From positions 689,052 through 701,893 of the forward strand of contig NW_019091487.1 of the NCBI RefSeq assembly GCF_001949145.1: DNA of 12,842 nt, written 5' to 3'. This document shows positions 1-8,563 of the stretch, piece by piece (position 1 is the stretch's first letter; every line of letters begins with the position of its first letter). A program made the translations under genes and the position numbers. The notes beneath the pieces are model-generated. The model was not told the DNA's origin. It worked only from the letters and a program-made list of their open reading frames with translations, and searched no databases. This DNA comes from Acanthaster planci. Lineage: Eukaryota > Echinodermata > Asteroidea > Valvatida > Acanthasteridae.

Positions 1-911
1 GAAATTGCTTGTCAAATTAAATTAAAGCTCCCATCCATGCAGAGCATGTACATGTACGCACATGTGTTGGTACAGACAAGACTGCAGATGTGTACCTCAA
101 TATTCCATGTTCAGTGAGAGACTGTTTGCCAGCCTTTATTAAATTATTGGTTTTTTCCTTTTTAGGTGACAGAAGTGCTTCCTTTTGTGATTGTGTTGTA
201 GTGAAATGCAAACTATGTAATCTACTTCTGAAGTGTAACTTTTTTTTTAATTGTTGACTTAAAATTGCATTTATTTTCTTAGCGTTGTACAGTGTCGCTT
301 TTTAATTTTGTTTTTGACCTTGGATGTGTTATCATGGGCCCATCAGTCGCAGGGTCAGCAAACAGTCTCAAATGTCTTCCATTCTGTTCAAGTAAGGTCG
401 TGATTTGTAATCAGCAAATATCCAAGAGAAAGTTGACTTTAAACCTAAGCCCCCCCCCAGCAGTTGACTTTGTAAAGTGATCCCTGTTTTGTAACTTAGT
501 AGGTTTCCACAAGGTCAGGCAGCCAGGGTTCATGAGACCAAGTCTAAAAGGAAAAATTTTCTCTGACTACATTCACCTGTACTGTTTTCCCACTCCCAAT
601 TCATTTTTTTAATAAATTTTTAAAACTCCGTTTTATTATTGTGTTTTACATTATTTTAAAAATTGTGCATTGCAGTTGGTGCTTTTTGTAAAGGTAATAA
701 ATTGTGGAAGAATGTTTTTCTGTTTACCATTTGGTCAAGGTTTTGTGCAGTAATGGCTTTTGTGAAGCACAATTTGGTGGGATTTTGTTTATCATTGATT
801 TGTTGTTTTTCATATATCTGTTGGAGGGGATGTAACCGCTTGAGATTTTTGGAATCCAGGGTAAAATCAAACAAACTTTTCATTAAAAAATTTTTTTTTC
901 TCTTATCTCAG
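1..911 (+). other. Upstream intron of ASAP-like gene (3' part)
   Basis: This stretch is non-coding sequence before the first recognised exon. It ends in a strong acceptor: a T-rich tract at about 890-909 followed by AG at 910-911. I looked for the preceding ASAP exon (the segment containing ISVSEF and CRNTV in vertebrate proteins) in all + frames and did not find it, so that exon should lie outside the window. The frame of the 912 exon stays open back to 663 through the acceptor, but that is intron read-through. A short C-run is present near 450. Nothing else is recognised. Confidence 0.75.
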
Positions 912-984
912 ACGTTGGACTCTGACAGAAGTGGCCTCGGAAAGATGAGGAAGTCAGTCAAGAACATCTACAACACTGGAAACA
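912..984 (+). CDS. ASAP: ASAP-family ArfGAP, internal exon A (start of BAR domain)
   Basis: This 73-nt exon encodes 24 residues plus one base. It starts in phase 0 after AG 910-911 and ends in phase 1 before a GTAAGC donor at 985-990. The peptide begins TLDSDRSGLGKM and continues KSVKNIYNTGN. It matches the first BAR-domain helix of vertebrate ASAP1/2, where I recall ALDQDRTALQKV and KSVKAIYNSGQ at roughly residues 63-87. ASAP proteins are Arf GTPase-activating proteins that act at focal adhesions, podosomes and endosomal membranes. Their BAR domain dimerises and binds curved membrane. The gap-free join to the exon at 8809 supports both splice borders. Invertebrates usually carry a single ASAP gene, so no vertebrate paralogue number is implied. 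The alignment is from memory, not a search. Confidence 0.88.
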
Positions 985-990
985 GTAAGC

Positions 991-1043
991 AATAATAATA
1001 ATTTATTTATTTTGCATTGCATTAAGAATGCATAAAGCGCAAC
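991..1043. repeat. AT-rich (AAT)n tail-like segment just after the donor
   Basis: Four AAT units (from 991) run into TTTATTTATTTT and then a small GCATT/AATGC hairpin followed by AAAGCGCAACG. An (AAT)n/(ATT)n run next to a short AAAGCGC motif resembles the 3' tails of some invertebrate LINE or SINE elements in reverse orientation. Neither a body nor a target-site duplication can be seen, so this is a resemblance only. It begins six bases into the intron, very close to the donor. Confidence 0.3.
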
Positions 1044-1162
1044 GTTTCAACAAACTTTAAAAAATCATGAAACAACATTAAAATTACGTTTTCTTAAATA
1101 ACATGCAGTTAACACACAGTTAAAGAATTCCATACCAGTACATGTGGACATGTGCCAGTACA

Positions 1163-1390
1163 TTCTTCCTGGTTGTCAATATTGATCTTCTACAGCACCG
1201 GAAACAGCAGGTAATCTGAAACACAATACAGTCTACCACACTACCCCATACATATACACTTTTTATATTGGTCAGGATCCTCTACAACACTGGAAGTCGG
1301 CTGATGATTTAAATATACATGTACTCAGTTTACACGTGTACACTCTTTCTGGTGGGTCAAGAATATTTCAAATCATCGGAAAAAGTGAGA
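1163..1390 (+). repeat. Three decayed ~90-bp repeats resembling the 3' end of exon A
   Basis: Three segments centred near 1195, 1285 and 1373 (spacing about 91 and 88 bp) resemble exon A positions 957-984. Copy 1271-1295 matches exon 957-981 at 22 of 25 bases, including a 15-base identity (TCTACAACACTGGAA). Copy 1184-1207 matches the last 21 bases at about 18. Copy 1356-1384 keeps GTCAAGAA and a GT aligned with the exon donor (GTGAGA at 1385). The first and third also share a leader (GTACAYTCTTYCTGG) absent from the exon, so these are tandem units with their own flanks. They may descend from a partial exon duplication, or share ancestry with a repeat that overlaps the exon. I see no complete acceptor-exon-donor unit. 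Confidence 0.5.
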
Positions 1391-1950
1391 GACCAAAATG
1401 TACACAAACCTATCGGTACCACATCCTGGCCACATTATGTGCTGTTTGTTTAAAAAAAAAAAAAGAAAAAAGTTGCAAGTGATGGAGATTCCATTTAAAA
1501 CATGAAACCTGTGAGATCAAGACAGAATTGATGTGTACTGGTACACGTATGTCTCATATTTATTTTTACTTGATAAGCCTCTGGTGAAATTTATAGTACA
1601 TGTACTGTACCAGTACATGTATGTATTTGGTCGACATCTGGTATGAAAAATATCTTGAGCATTCTCTTGAGTGTACATTTATCACCAGTAGGTGTGTGCA
1701 TTGAGTGGAGTAAACCTTTGTTCCCATGTGATGTGCACTTTTCAGTATGTATACTTTGTATCAATTAGAGCTACCTCTAGGTACAGGTACATCATGTACA
1801 TGTAGGTCATTTTTAAGCTCATTGAACTGCAACACGAATTCCACTTGTTGCAGACAACCAATGACAAAAAGCCTTTTGCGAATTAACTTTGATCCAAATC
1901 TGGTACACAGAGTTCTTTAAATTCACATGAACATAACTTGAATTCTCCTT

Positions 1951-2140
1951 ACTAAAACCACTGTTGCTATACCTCGTGATTCGGGGCATGGTTTTGCTTA
2001 GTTACATAAGAGACGCCTTGCAACAATACACTGTTCTCAATAGATAAGAAGGGCACAAAGGAACCAGTCCATTCAAGAGATGGTGGTTGCTATGCAAAAG
2101 CTTGCCCCGAATCACGAGGTATAGCAACAGTGTCTTTGGT
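1951..2140. mobile_element. Short inverted-repeat element (MITE-like), ~190 bp
   Basis: Arms at about 1951-2003 and 2088-2140 are inverted copies of each other around an ~85-bp spacer. A core of 30 bp is perfectly complementary (1959-1988 with 2103-2132; it begins CACTGTTGCTATACCTCG). The outer and inner parts of the arms have a few mismatches (13 of 16 outside, about 16 of 19 inside). There is no coding capacity. No clear target-site duplication is visible, so the superfamily is not assigned. Transcribed in the ASAP pre-mRNA, it would form a strong hairpin. Confidence 0.65.
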
Positions 2141-2772
2141 CTGGGGAATTGGAATCATTACATGTGTGTTTATGTGCAGTCAGATACATGTAACTCAGTG
2201 TGCCAGATTTTATTCAAATTTAATTCACAAAGGGCTTATTGACTGGATGTAATTTACGACTGTGTTTCACCCCAGCTGTACTGTTATGAGTGTTATGCAT
2301 TTTGCATTGTCATTATCCTAATGGAAGCTTAATACAATGCACATGTATACAAGACAGGCTTTCCCATCATTATTTGCTGTAGGCTTTTAAATTGAACCTT
2401 GAGAAAAGTGCAATGATATAGTACATGTGCATGTACACTATGCCACCTGCTTGCACATGTACCGGTACATGTACTAGTAGGTTTCCTGTTGGATATATCA
2501 CTGGTACTCTACCCATCACTGGTACTCTAACCCCGGTATGTGCAGGTCTGTTATACAAATACATAAATACATTTAGCAAAGATACTTGAAGCAATGCATC
2601 TTGGAACAACATAGCACATCACTGATTTGGTTTGTTTGGTTGCATTTCTGTTATTGTTGGTTTTTATTTTGACGAATATTTTTTTAAGCATACAGTACCT
2701 TTACATGCTGTTTAGGACGCCACATACACATGTACCAGTAATTTACATGTAATTTGTGTTCTCAAACAATAC

Positions 2773-2820
2773 GGTTCCCAGGAGCCTGTCTCTGGGGAAC
2801 CCCCTTTGGGCCAGAGGGGT
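2773..2820. other. Compact cluster of nested hairpins
   Basis: GGTTCCC (2773-2779) pairs with GGGAACC (2795-2801). The overlapping CTCTGG (2790-2795) pairs with CCAGAG about 20 bases on, enclosing GGGG-AA-CCCC and CCC-TTT-GGG mini-hairpins. The alternatives are mutually exclusive or could form a branched fold. The cluster marks the left edge of the GC-rich island and could be a structured element end. Function is unknown. Confidence 0.4.
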
Positions 2821-3001
2821 GAGAGCGTTCCTGATACCAGCGGAGTTGCTTATGCTTCGCGTGCGGCTTTAGCCCATTCCCAACAACAGCTGCATCCCAA
2901 CCAATCAGACGGTGCACACGTCACTCTGGCTGGTTGTTTTGGCGCGTTCGCCACACTTCTCCTCTTTCGCCGAGCGTGTACAATTTGTAATAAAAAAACC
3001 A

Positions 3002-3025
3002 CCCACCCTCCGCACTGGAGGTGGG
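3002..3025. other. GC-rich hairpin
   Basis: CCCACCCTCC (3002-3011) pairs with GGAGGTGGG (3017-3025) across a 5-base loop with one bulged C. It follows an A7 run (2992-2998). It lies within the GC-rich island. No function can be assigned. Confidence 0.5.
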
Positions 3026-3092
3026 TCCCACCTTGTTTTATTTGCATGCACTGGCAGAAAATGCCGGGCCAGTCCTAGGGGCGGCAGCAGGG

Positions 3093-3289
3093 CTCCTGGC
3101 CGCTCATCATTGGCTGCTCAAACAGCACGCATACAGGCACCGGCAGGGCTCCCTTCAAGAGTAGCATTTGGGCATTCAAGATGACAGGAAGGGGTGCTGG
3201 GTCCCTCTGATAGGCCTGGGTGGGCAGATCCTGAGGCCTGAGATCCCTTCAGGGTTAAACCTCCTGGCCGCTGACCATAGGCTGCACAA
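3093..3289 (+). repeat. Direct repeat pair, 168 bp apart
   Basis: The 29-base segments 3093-3121 and 3261-3289 match at 25 positions, sharing CTCCTGGCCGCT and GGCTGC. The spacing suggests an old ~170-bp tandem duplication inside the GC-rich island. The inverted CCAAT in the first copy (ATTGG) is changed to ATAGG in the second. Confidence 0.5.
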
Positions 3290-3307
3290 GTTATGTCCTG
3301 TTCTGGG

Positions 3308-3315
3308 CATAAAAG
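3308..3315 (+). promoter_or_regulatory. TATA-like box in the GC-rich island
   Basis: CATAAAAG is embedded in GC-rich sequence (GGG before, GCCCC after), about 200 bp after an inverted CCAAT and 400 bp after a CCAAT box. This arrangement suits an RNA polymerase II core promoter on the + strand, with initiation near 3335-3345. No confirmed transcript or first exon is visible downstream. Confidence 0.3.
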
Positions 3316-3443
3316 CCCCAGTCGCGGGGTGGCCTCTCCCCCCCCCCCCGGGCCCCCCGTACCTTGGGGGGTCGGGATGGGGGAAAACATTCTGGCGACT
3401 TGCTGCACACACAGTCTCTCGGTTACTGGCCACCAGTTAAAGG

Positions 3444-3564
3444 TCTGGCGTCTCTTGCCCGTTATCTATGTGTTAGAGTTTCGGCATCTCTTGCCCGTTA
3501 CACATGCATTACAAGATCCGGCGTTTCTTGCCCGTTACTTTGCGTTGTTAAACCCGGCGTCTCT
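3444..3564 (+). repeat. 36/37-bp tandem repeat, four copies
   Basis: Four copies of a unit containing YYGGCGTCTCTTGCCCGTTA start near 3444, 3480, 3517 and 3553 (spacing 36, 37, 36). The first ~21 bases of each unit are well conserved and the remaining ~15 vary. A degenerate fifth copy (TCTGGCGACTTGCTGC) precedes it at about 3391. The unit lies 100-250 bp downstream of the TATA-like box. Conserved cores with variable linkers suggest a bound or structured motif rather than a simple minisatellite. Confidence 0.7.
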
Positions 3565-4898
3565 TGCTCATGACGCTATGGAGAAGTTTTCCATTATAGT
3601 GGTGCTACGTTGTCAGCACTGTGCACTTTGCTAATAGCTACATGTATTATTGTTGCCTTTACTTGTGTATCATTCAAGGTGTTTCTGGGGCCCCATAGCA
3701 ATTCCTGTAAATCCAGAACATTTGTATTTGTTGTTTCAAGTTGCGGCTGGAATAAACGCTTGGGGAAGAAGGCTGAAGCATACCCAAAATCTGTGTTCCC
3801 GTGTCCTCTCATCTTCTCTGGGCCAATAACAGATTGTTTTGTTATACTGGTACATGTCGAATTAGTTCAAGAGTCGAATGGCTTTACGCCGTGGAGTTAA
3901 GCGGCACTACATTTTTTCAGAATTGTAAAAGGAATACATTGTATACATTACATTATACATTATATTGGTACATGTGTATGAGTATACTGGAGGTGGAAAA
4001 TTGAATACAGTACAGCAGAAATGTACATACTGCAGGTACTTTGTGATCCTTTGTTTGAACATACGGGGTACATGTACATTGTATAAATGTGGAATGTGGG
4101 TCATACATTTTAATACCAAGGCACCCCCCCCAAAAAAAAATTCATGCTTGCTGTGTTCTTACTAACATACACCCTACCTGTGTTTTAATGGTGCAACCTG
4201 AAAGGTTTCAGGGGGCAAAATTTAGGCTAATGTAAAAATTGGGGAAAAAGCCTCCATTGTAGGGTAGTTTGAATGTTTTGATGAAAGGTTTAGTGGACTT
4301 GTACATGTACATGTATCTACATTTATGTACATATGTACATGTACATCTACCGGTAGGAAGCATACATGTACATATTCTGTACCGGTAACTGGGGGGGGGT
4401 CATTGAGAAGAGCATTATAGTGCCTACTGGATACATAGTGGGAAATTCAGTCTGTGTGAAAAACTCCCTTATCTCCAAATCTTGTTGAAACACCATGACA
4501 AGCACTCTCCATAGTAACACATCTACACTTGTACACATGAAGGCACAGAAGCTTACACACCTCATGCTGTACATACCATACATGTAGAGTCTGTGATCAC
4601 CTTGTCTGTTGACAATGCCAACAGACTTTGCTTTGCCTGGTTAGGTACTCACTGTCCACACTTCCTGTGTGCTTTTCCTGAACTGATATCCTTAGTAGTC
4701 ACATGGGCGCTGGTAGGATTTCCTAGAGTAAAGGTTGTAATCAGTCCTGATAATCAGCCTGCGTAGGTTTTCAGTGAAACTGCATTTTGATTTGAATTCA
4801 TGTGGTTTTTGTCTTTGCATGATACTCTTCATTCGACCTGTACTTGACTTTACAAATAAACTTTACTTTAAATTCTGTACTTTCATGTACATGTACAT

Positions 4899-5175
4899 GG
4901 GTGATTCTACAAATTAGGGGTCCAACTTGAGGACATTTTGGTGTCCTGTCACACGTGAAGCCATTCAACTTTCTTCATGTAAAATTGTAACCACATTATC
5001 AAACATTGTGCAGATTGAACTGTATATTGTACAGGTCATAAACAATGTAATCCTGTTTGATCTACAGAATGTGAACAGTACTAATATTAGTTCCATCCAG
5101 AAAAGCTGAATGGTTTCACCCGTAACAGAACACCACAATGTCCCCAAGTTGGACCTCTAATTTATAGAATCACCC
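4899..5175. mobile_element. 277-bp near-complete palindromic foldback element
   Basis: The left end (GGGTGATTCTACAAATTAGG) and the reverse complement of the right end (GGGTGATTCTATAAATTAGA) continue to match at about 85-90% for roughly 75 bp. Recognisable self-complementarity continues inward almost to the centre near 5035, for example ATCAAACA on the left with TGTTTGAT on the right. As a result both strands encode similar 60-residue open frames (4927-5109 + and 4965-5147 -), which are artefacts of the palindrome. Both flanks are TACATG repeats, which hides any target-site duplication. This is best seen as a MITE/foldback transposon without coding capacity. In the ASAP pre-mRNA it should form a hairpin of more than 100 bp. 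Confidence 0.75.
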
Positions 5176-6576
5176 ACATGTATGTACATGTATGTTGATG
5201 AAGTACCGGTACCTCTACTTTGTGCTTGCTTAATGCAACCATTATGCAAATTTTATGCAAATCCAATTATATGCAACTCAAGTGGTTGAAATTAGGCCCA
5301 GAAAGTGGTGCGGCATGTTGTAACTATACATACATGTAGCAGGATCCATTTCATTCTGCCACCACCAGCTCTTGACAGAACAAGGTCACAAGAAAACAAA
5401 CCCTTGTGAATATTTGAAATGTCATAAGCCCAAATTATGAGCAAAAACACTGGACTAGGCATTGCATCTGTAATTTTCTAAATATATGCACATGTACATG
5501 TACAGCCTATGGGAATATTGTGTTCATTTCATACCAAATAAAGTTGCAAAAGATTATGGCTTGATGGCAGACTGGAATAGAACTGCTGGAATTGGATTTC
5601 CAAAAACCCCACCTAATGATTCAGAATTAATGAAAGATTCATGCATTTTTTACAATTGTTTCAAAGTGTATAAGATAAATTGAGCTGGTTGAGTCACATC
5701 ACTGGATACTGTGTACTAGACCTTCGTGTACATGTACCTGTATGTATGTACATGTGTACTGCACAGTAATAGTGTACAGCATATTAATTATGCAAGGCAC
5801 TTTGCATCCATGCATACCACTCTGAGTAATTATCAGTGTGCATGCAGACCAATGTGACAAGCAGGCTCAAGCACTAATTGAATTTTCATTATCTTGGGGA
5901 CAAAAATCAATTGCTGCATGAGAGAGGTTTAAATTTGTTGCCTGCTTCTTACTTGCTGTTAGGCCCACCTCACACGTGAATTTACAGCGTACAAGCACTC
6001 ACATAACGTGTGCAATGACAGTCCACAAATTGGAGTAGCATTCTTAAGGCTTCATACACATGTACAAAAATACATTCTTCCTACATCCCACATTTCTTTG
6101 ATTTATTGACTTTTTTTCAGATGCAGTAAATTGTGCTTGTTACATGTACCGTTCATGCAATGGTGCACCAGTGTTAATTCATAATTGTTTTGTACAATAC
6201 GTGTGCATGTTTAGCACCAACATAAATTTCATTTTGTATAAAGCTTCCAAAATTATTTGCTCTGATGTTTTTCATTCCAAATGACAAACACAAAAGAACT
6301 CTCGTTCATGCCTTACATGTACAAATGTACAATACATGTAACTCTACACGTATATCCACATGCCAGGTTTACCAAATCCATTCAGAGTAGAACATTGCAC
6401 AAAGACATTTTGTGATTAGAGGAGCCAGGAACTACTGAGGAACTCTATGGGGCTTTGCCCAGGGACCTGATTCAGCCAGTCTGTCCAAATATGGTGACCC
6501 TGTGCACCCCCATAATATCTAATAATGTGTATGGTACACCTAATGTACAGCATATGTGCATGTTATTTATTCACAG

Positions 6577-6591
6577 TACTTGAAGGAGCAG
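6577..6591 (+). other. Candidate 15-nt ASAP micro-exon
   Basis: The 15 bases TACTTGAAGGAGCAG are preceded by TTATTTATTCACAG and followed by GTGAGG, both good splice signals. Fifteen bases keep the frame between exon A (phase 1) and exon B. Insertion would add residues ILEGA after YNTGN and turn the junction threonine into alanine, with no stop. The insertion point is just after the first BAR helix segment. Vertebrate ASAP1, as I remember it, aligns without this insert, so it would be an alternative or lineage-specific exon. Chance pairs of splice-like sites in 7.8 kb of intron are quite possible. Confidence 0.25.
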
Positions 6592-7102
6592 GTGAGGACC
6601 ATCCTTCATTAACTATAAATTGCATTCTTTTGGTCATGAATCTGACAGTAATTTTGATCTATGTCTCATGATGTGCATTTGGACACTTTTTGTGGCCGGT
6701 GGAAAATTGGTACCCCCATGGTTCCTGAGAGGCATCATATCAGCAGTGCAATTACATGTAGAAATGTGTAAGCTCCGTAAAAGGGCACATTACTTTGTCA
6801 AAGCAAACTGAAGGTTAGTCCAAATAAATCAGAGTTTCAATTCAAAAGATAAAATCTCAAGTCAGTTTCATTGAGTAAAAAAAAAACCTGGCCCAAAGAA
6901 GAATCAAAAGTAAACGAAGATTTCAACAAGTTCTGTTGTGTTAATATTCTCGAAGCAATAGTGTGAAATGTAATGTAAACGTTTGTTTACACTGGGTGCT
7001 GTGATAGCTCAGGTATATGTATGTTTATGTGTGCCACAATGTACATGTAGCACATGTGATTGGTAAAGTTTTTGAAAGCATGATTTATAAGTCAAGAACC
7101 AA

Positions 7103-7507
7103 GTGCTGCAATACTTTGTACATGTTCAATGTAAACTGGAGTGTTTTACTGAAAATTTGCCCGAATTTATTGATGTTGACGTTGATTTCAAGAATGGAAA
7201 TGACAGCAACACTGAAAGTGAAACTCTCTCCTCAGCTATCAGTTTGCTCAGGGGTTGTGACACTAGGGATGTTAAGTCAATAGGAGCCAGGGGATATCTT
7301 CCAGACTGGATGCTTGGACATAATTTATCCACTTTCTTCCTTGAAGGCATCCGCCTTGGCTTGGGAATAGAAATATTACATGTACATTCCGGTATCTCTA
7401 TAGGCTCAGATTTCTTTGTAGTGTGTAAAGTACACTGTACACTGCGGTATATGCTGCACATGTACAAATTTTGTAGCCTGTTTAGTATTTCTGATGTGGC
7501 CTCTTAA
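7103..7507 (+). other. Unassigned 134-codon open frame, possible decayed element
   Basis: This open frame differs from the repeat-driven ones nearby. Its middle part (about 7140-7340) encodes an acidic, serine- and asparagine-rich stretch (FIDVDVDFKNGNDSNTESE), then a mixed segment with GARGYLPDWMLGHNLSTFF. The ends are made of TACATG-derived residues. The opposite strand is also open (7126-7467), so the coding strand is not certain. I recognise no domain. It could be a fragment of a retroelement or transposase gene, or chance. Confidence 0.2.
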
Positions 7508-7962
7508 ATATTTCTGGGCTAGTTCCATGATATTTCGTGAAAGGCAGTTAATATTTTATTTAACATTTCTGGAATAGCATGGTTAATTATCTGTGGGATA
7601 CTGCAGTCCTCTTATATTTCTGGCTGCATGTTTTGTCACAGGACGGAACTGTACTACTGCTGGTAGAATTGCTTATTTACAACAAACCGGTACCAGGCCT
7701 CCTTTGTTCAAGCTATACTGATACTTTTAAATTGTGCGTACATGTACATGTAAGGCCTTTACGTGTAGTTTTGGTATGACGCTTAGCACTTAATATGTAC
7801 TGTATAAATATGGAGACTGCTTTTTCATTTTATAAAGCATGTTGTTTACTGTGTAGCTATCACAACCACTTCTGAAGCAACCTCTTCACATAGTGTACTG
7901 GAAGGCCCCTAGCACACTGCTCATGTACATGTTTGGTCACACTCACAGCATACATACATTGT

Positions 7963-7990
7963 ACATCTGTACACTCTAGAGTACAGATGT
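7963..7990. other. 28-bp near-perfect palindrome
   Basis: ACATCTGTAC on the left mirrors GTACAGATGT on the right, around CTCTAGAG, with a 2-base interruption on the left side. It sits between two TACATG-rich stretches and probably arose from them. It could form a small cruciform or hairpin. Confidence 0.6.
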
Positions 7991-8082
7991 GCAGGCAGTC
8001 CAGAACAAATTTATGTGTTTATTTGAGGATGTAATTTATATGCCTAGTAGTTCTGTGTTGTTGAAAGTGAAAGGTGTCCAAT

Positions 8083-8228
8083 GTATGTACATGCACACGG
8101 TGTACGGTACATGTACATGGACAATTCGTTAGCAAATTGACGTATACAGGTACATGTACATTGTACATGTACATGTATACATGCTGTATACTATACATAA
8201 AGTACATACATGTACATGTACATATGCA
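8083..8228. repeat. Degenerate TACATG tract
   Basis: This is a dense run of TACATG, TGTACA and GTATAC words, with interruptions such as CGGTACATG. The repeat word is its own reverse complement when tandem (TACATGTA), so both strands read alike. Open frames on either strand here encode only Met/Tyr/His/Val/Cys/Thr runs. Confidence 0.85.
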
Positions 8229-8363
8229 CAAATAAAAGAAAATATCATGTGTCAGGCATGCTACCTGTACATTAGTTTTCCTATTTGACTAGGATTTCTT
8301 CCTTTTTTCTCATTTCATGAAATGAAAGTTTCCTTTCCCATTTTTCCATCGTATAGTCATGAT

Positions 8364-8563
8364 ACATTACATGTACATGTACATGTTCCTACAGAACTCA
8401 TACTTTTCATTTGGGGTCAAGTATCATGCCTTATGTGTACATGTACAGGTTACATACGGTACAATGTACATTGTACGTGTACTTGTATGTATACATGTAC
8501 ATGTATGTACAGTACATGTACATGTTTACATGTATGTACAAATGTACATGTATACTGGTGTAC
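8364..8563. repeat. Second degenerate TACATG tract
   Basis: This has the same repeat word as the tract at 8083-8228, about 140 bp further on. It contains several TACATGTACATG runs and one TTGTACGTGTACTTGTATG variant. It explains the overlapping open frames at 8322-8661 in all three + frames. The same word occurs in smaller clusters near 1590-1625, 1785-1805, 2420-2475, 4300-4385, 4885-4900, 5490-5500 and 5725-5760. Confidence 0.85.

Larger units (their letters stand above)
2773..3600. other. GC-rich island with promoter-like motifs; possibly part of a retroelement
   Basis: Base composition shifts sharply from the AT-rich intron to GC-rich sequence with CpGs and without the TACATG motif. Inside are a cluster of small hairpins at its left edge, a CCAATCAG box (2901-2908), an inverted CCAAT (ATTGG, 3109-3113) and a TATA-like CATAAAAG (3308-3315). 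A C12 run starts at 3338, and a 36/37-bp tandem repeat lies at 3444-3564. An AATAAA lies further on at 3751. CCAAT, TATA and a later polyadenylation signal in one ~1-kb block recall an LTR, but no matching ends or target duplication were found. No reverse transcriptase, integrase or other coding domain is visible. A CpG-rich internal promoter is the alternative. The overlapping open frames here look like by-products of GC richness. Confidence 0.4.

Noticed and set aside
663-995. Open frame of 110 codons taken as a gene with its own ATG
   Set aside because: Only 912-984 matches ASAP. The upstream part runs through a T-rich acceptor and the downstream part through a GTAAGC donor.
2806-3634. Many overlapping open frames on both strands in the GC-rich island
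   Set aside because: GC-rich sequence has few stops; the predicted proteins are low-complexity Pro/Gly/Arg-rich and share no recognised domain.
2649-3831. Solo LTR bounded by TGTTATTG and CAATAACA
   Set aside because: The termini are inverted and enclose TATA and AATAAA signals, but the flanking 5 bases (ATTTC and GATTG) do not match and the left end lies in ordinary AT-rich intron.
4927-5147. Two 60-codon open frames on opposite strands with similar proteins
   Set aside because: Their similarity is fully explained by the palindromic foldback element; neither looks like a protein family.
6104-6126. Strong acceptor-like site (T7 then CAG at 6118-6120), open for about 65 codons after it
   Set aside because: The downstream sequence encodes TACATG-type residues with no family match and no clear donor; probably a cryptic site.
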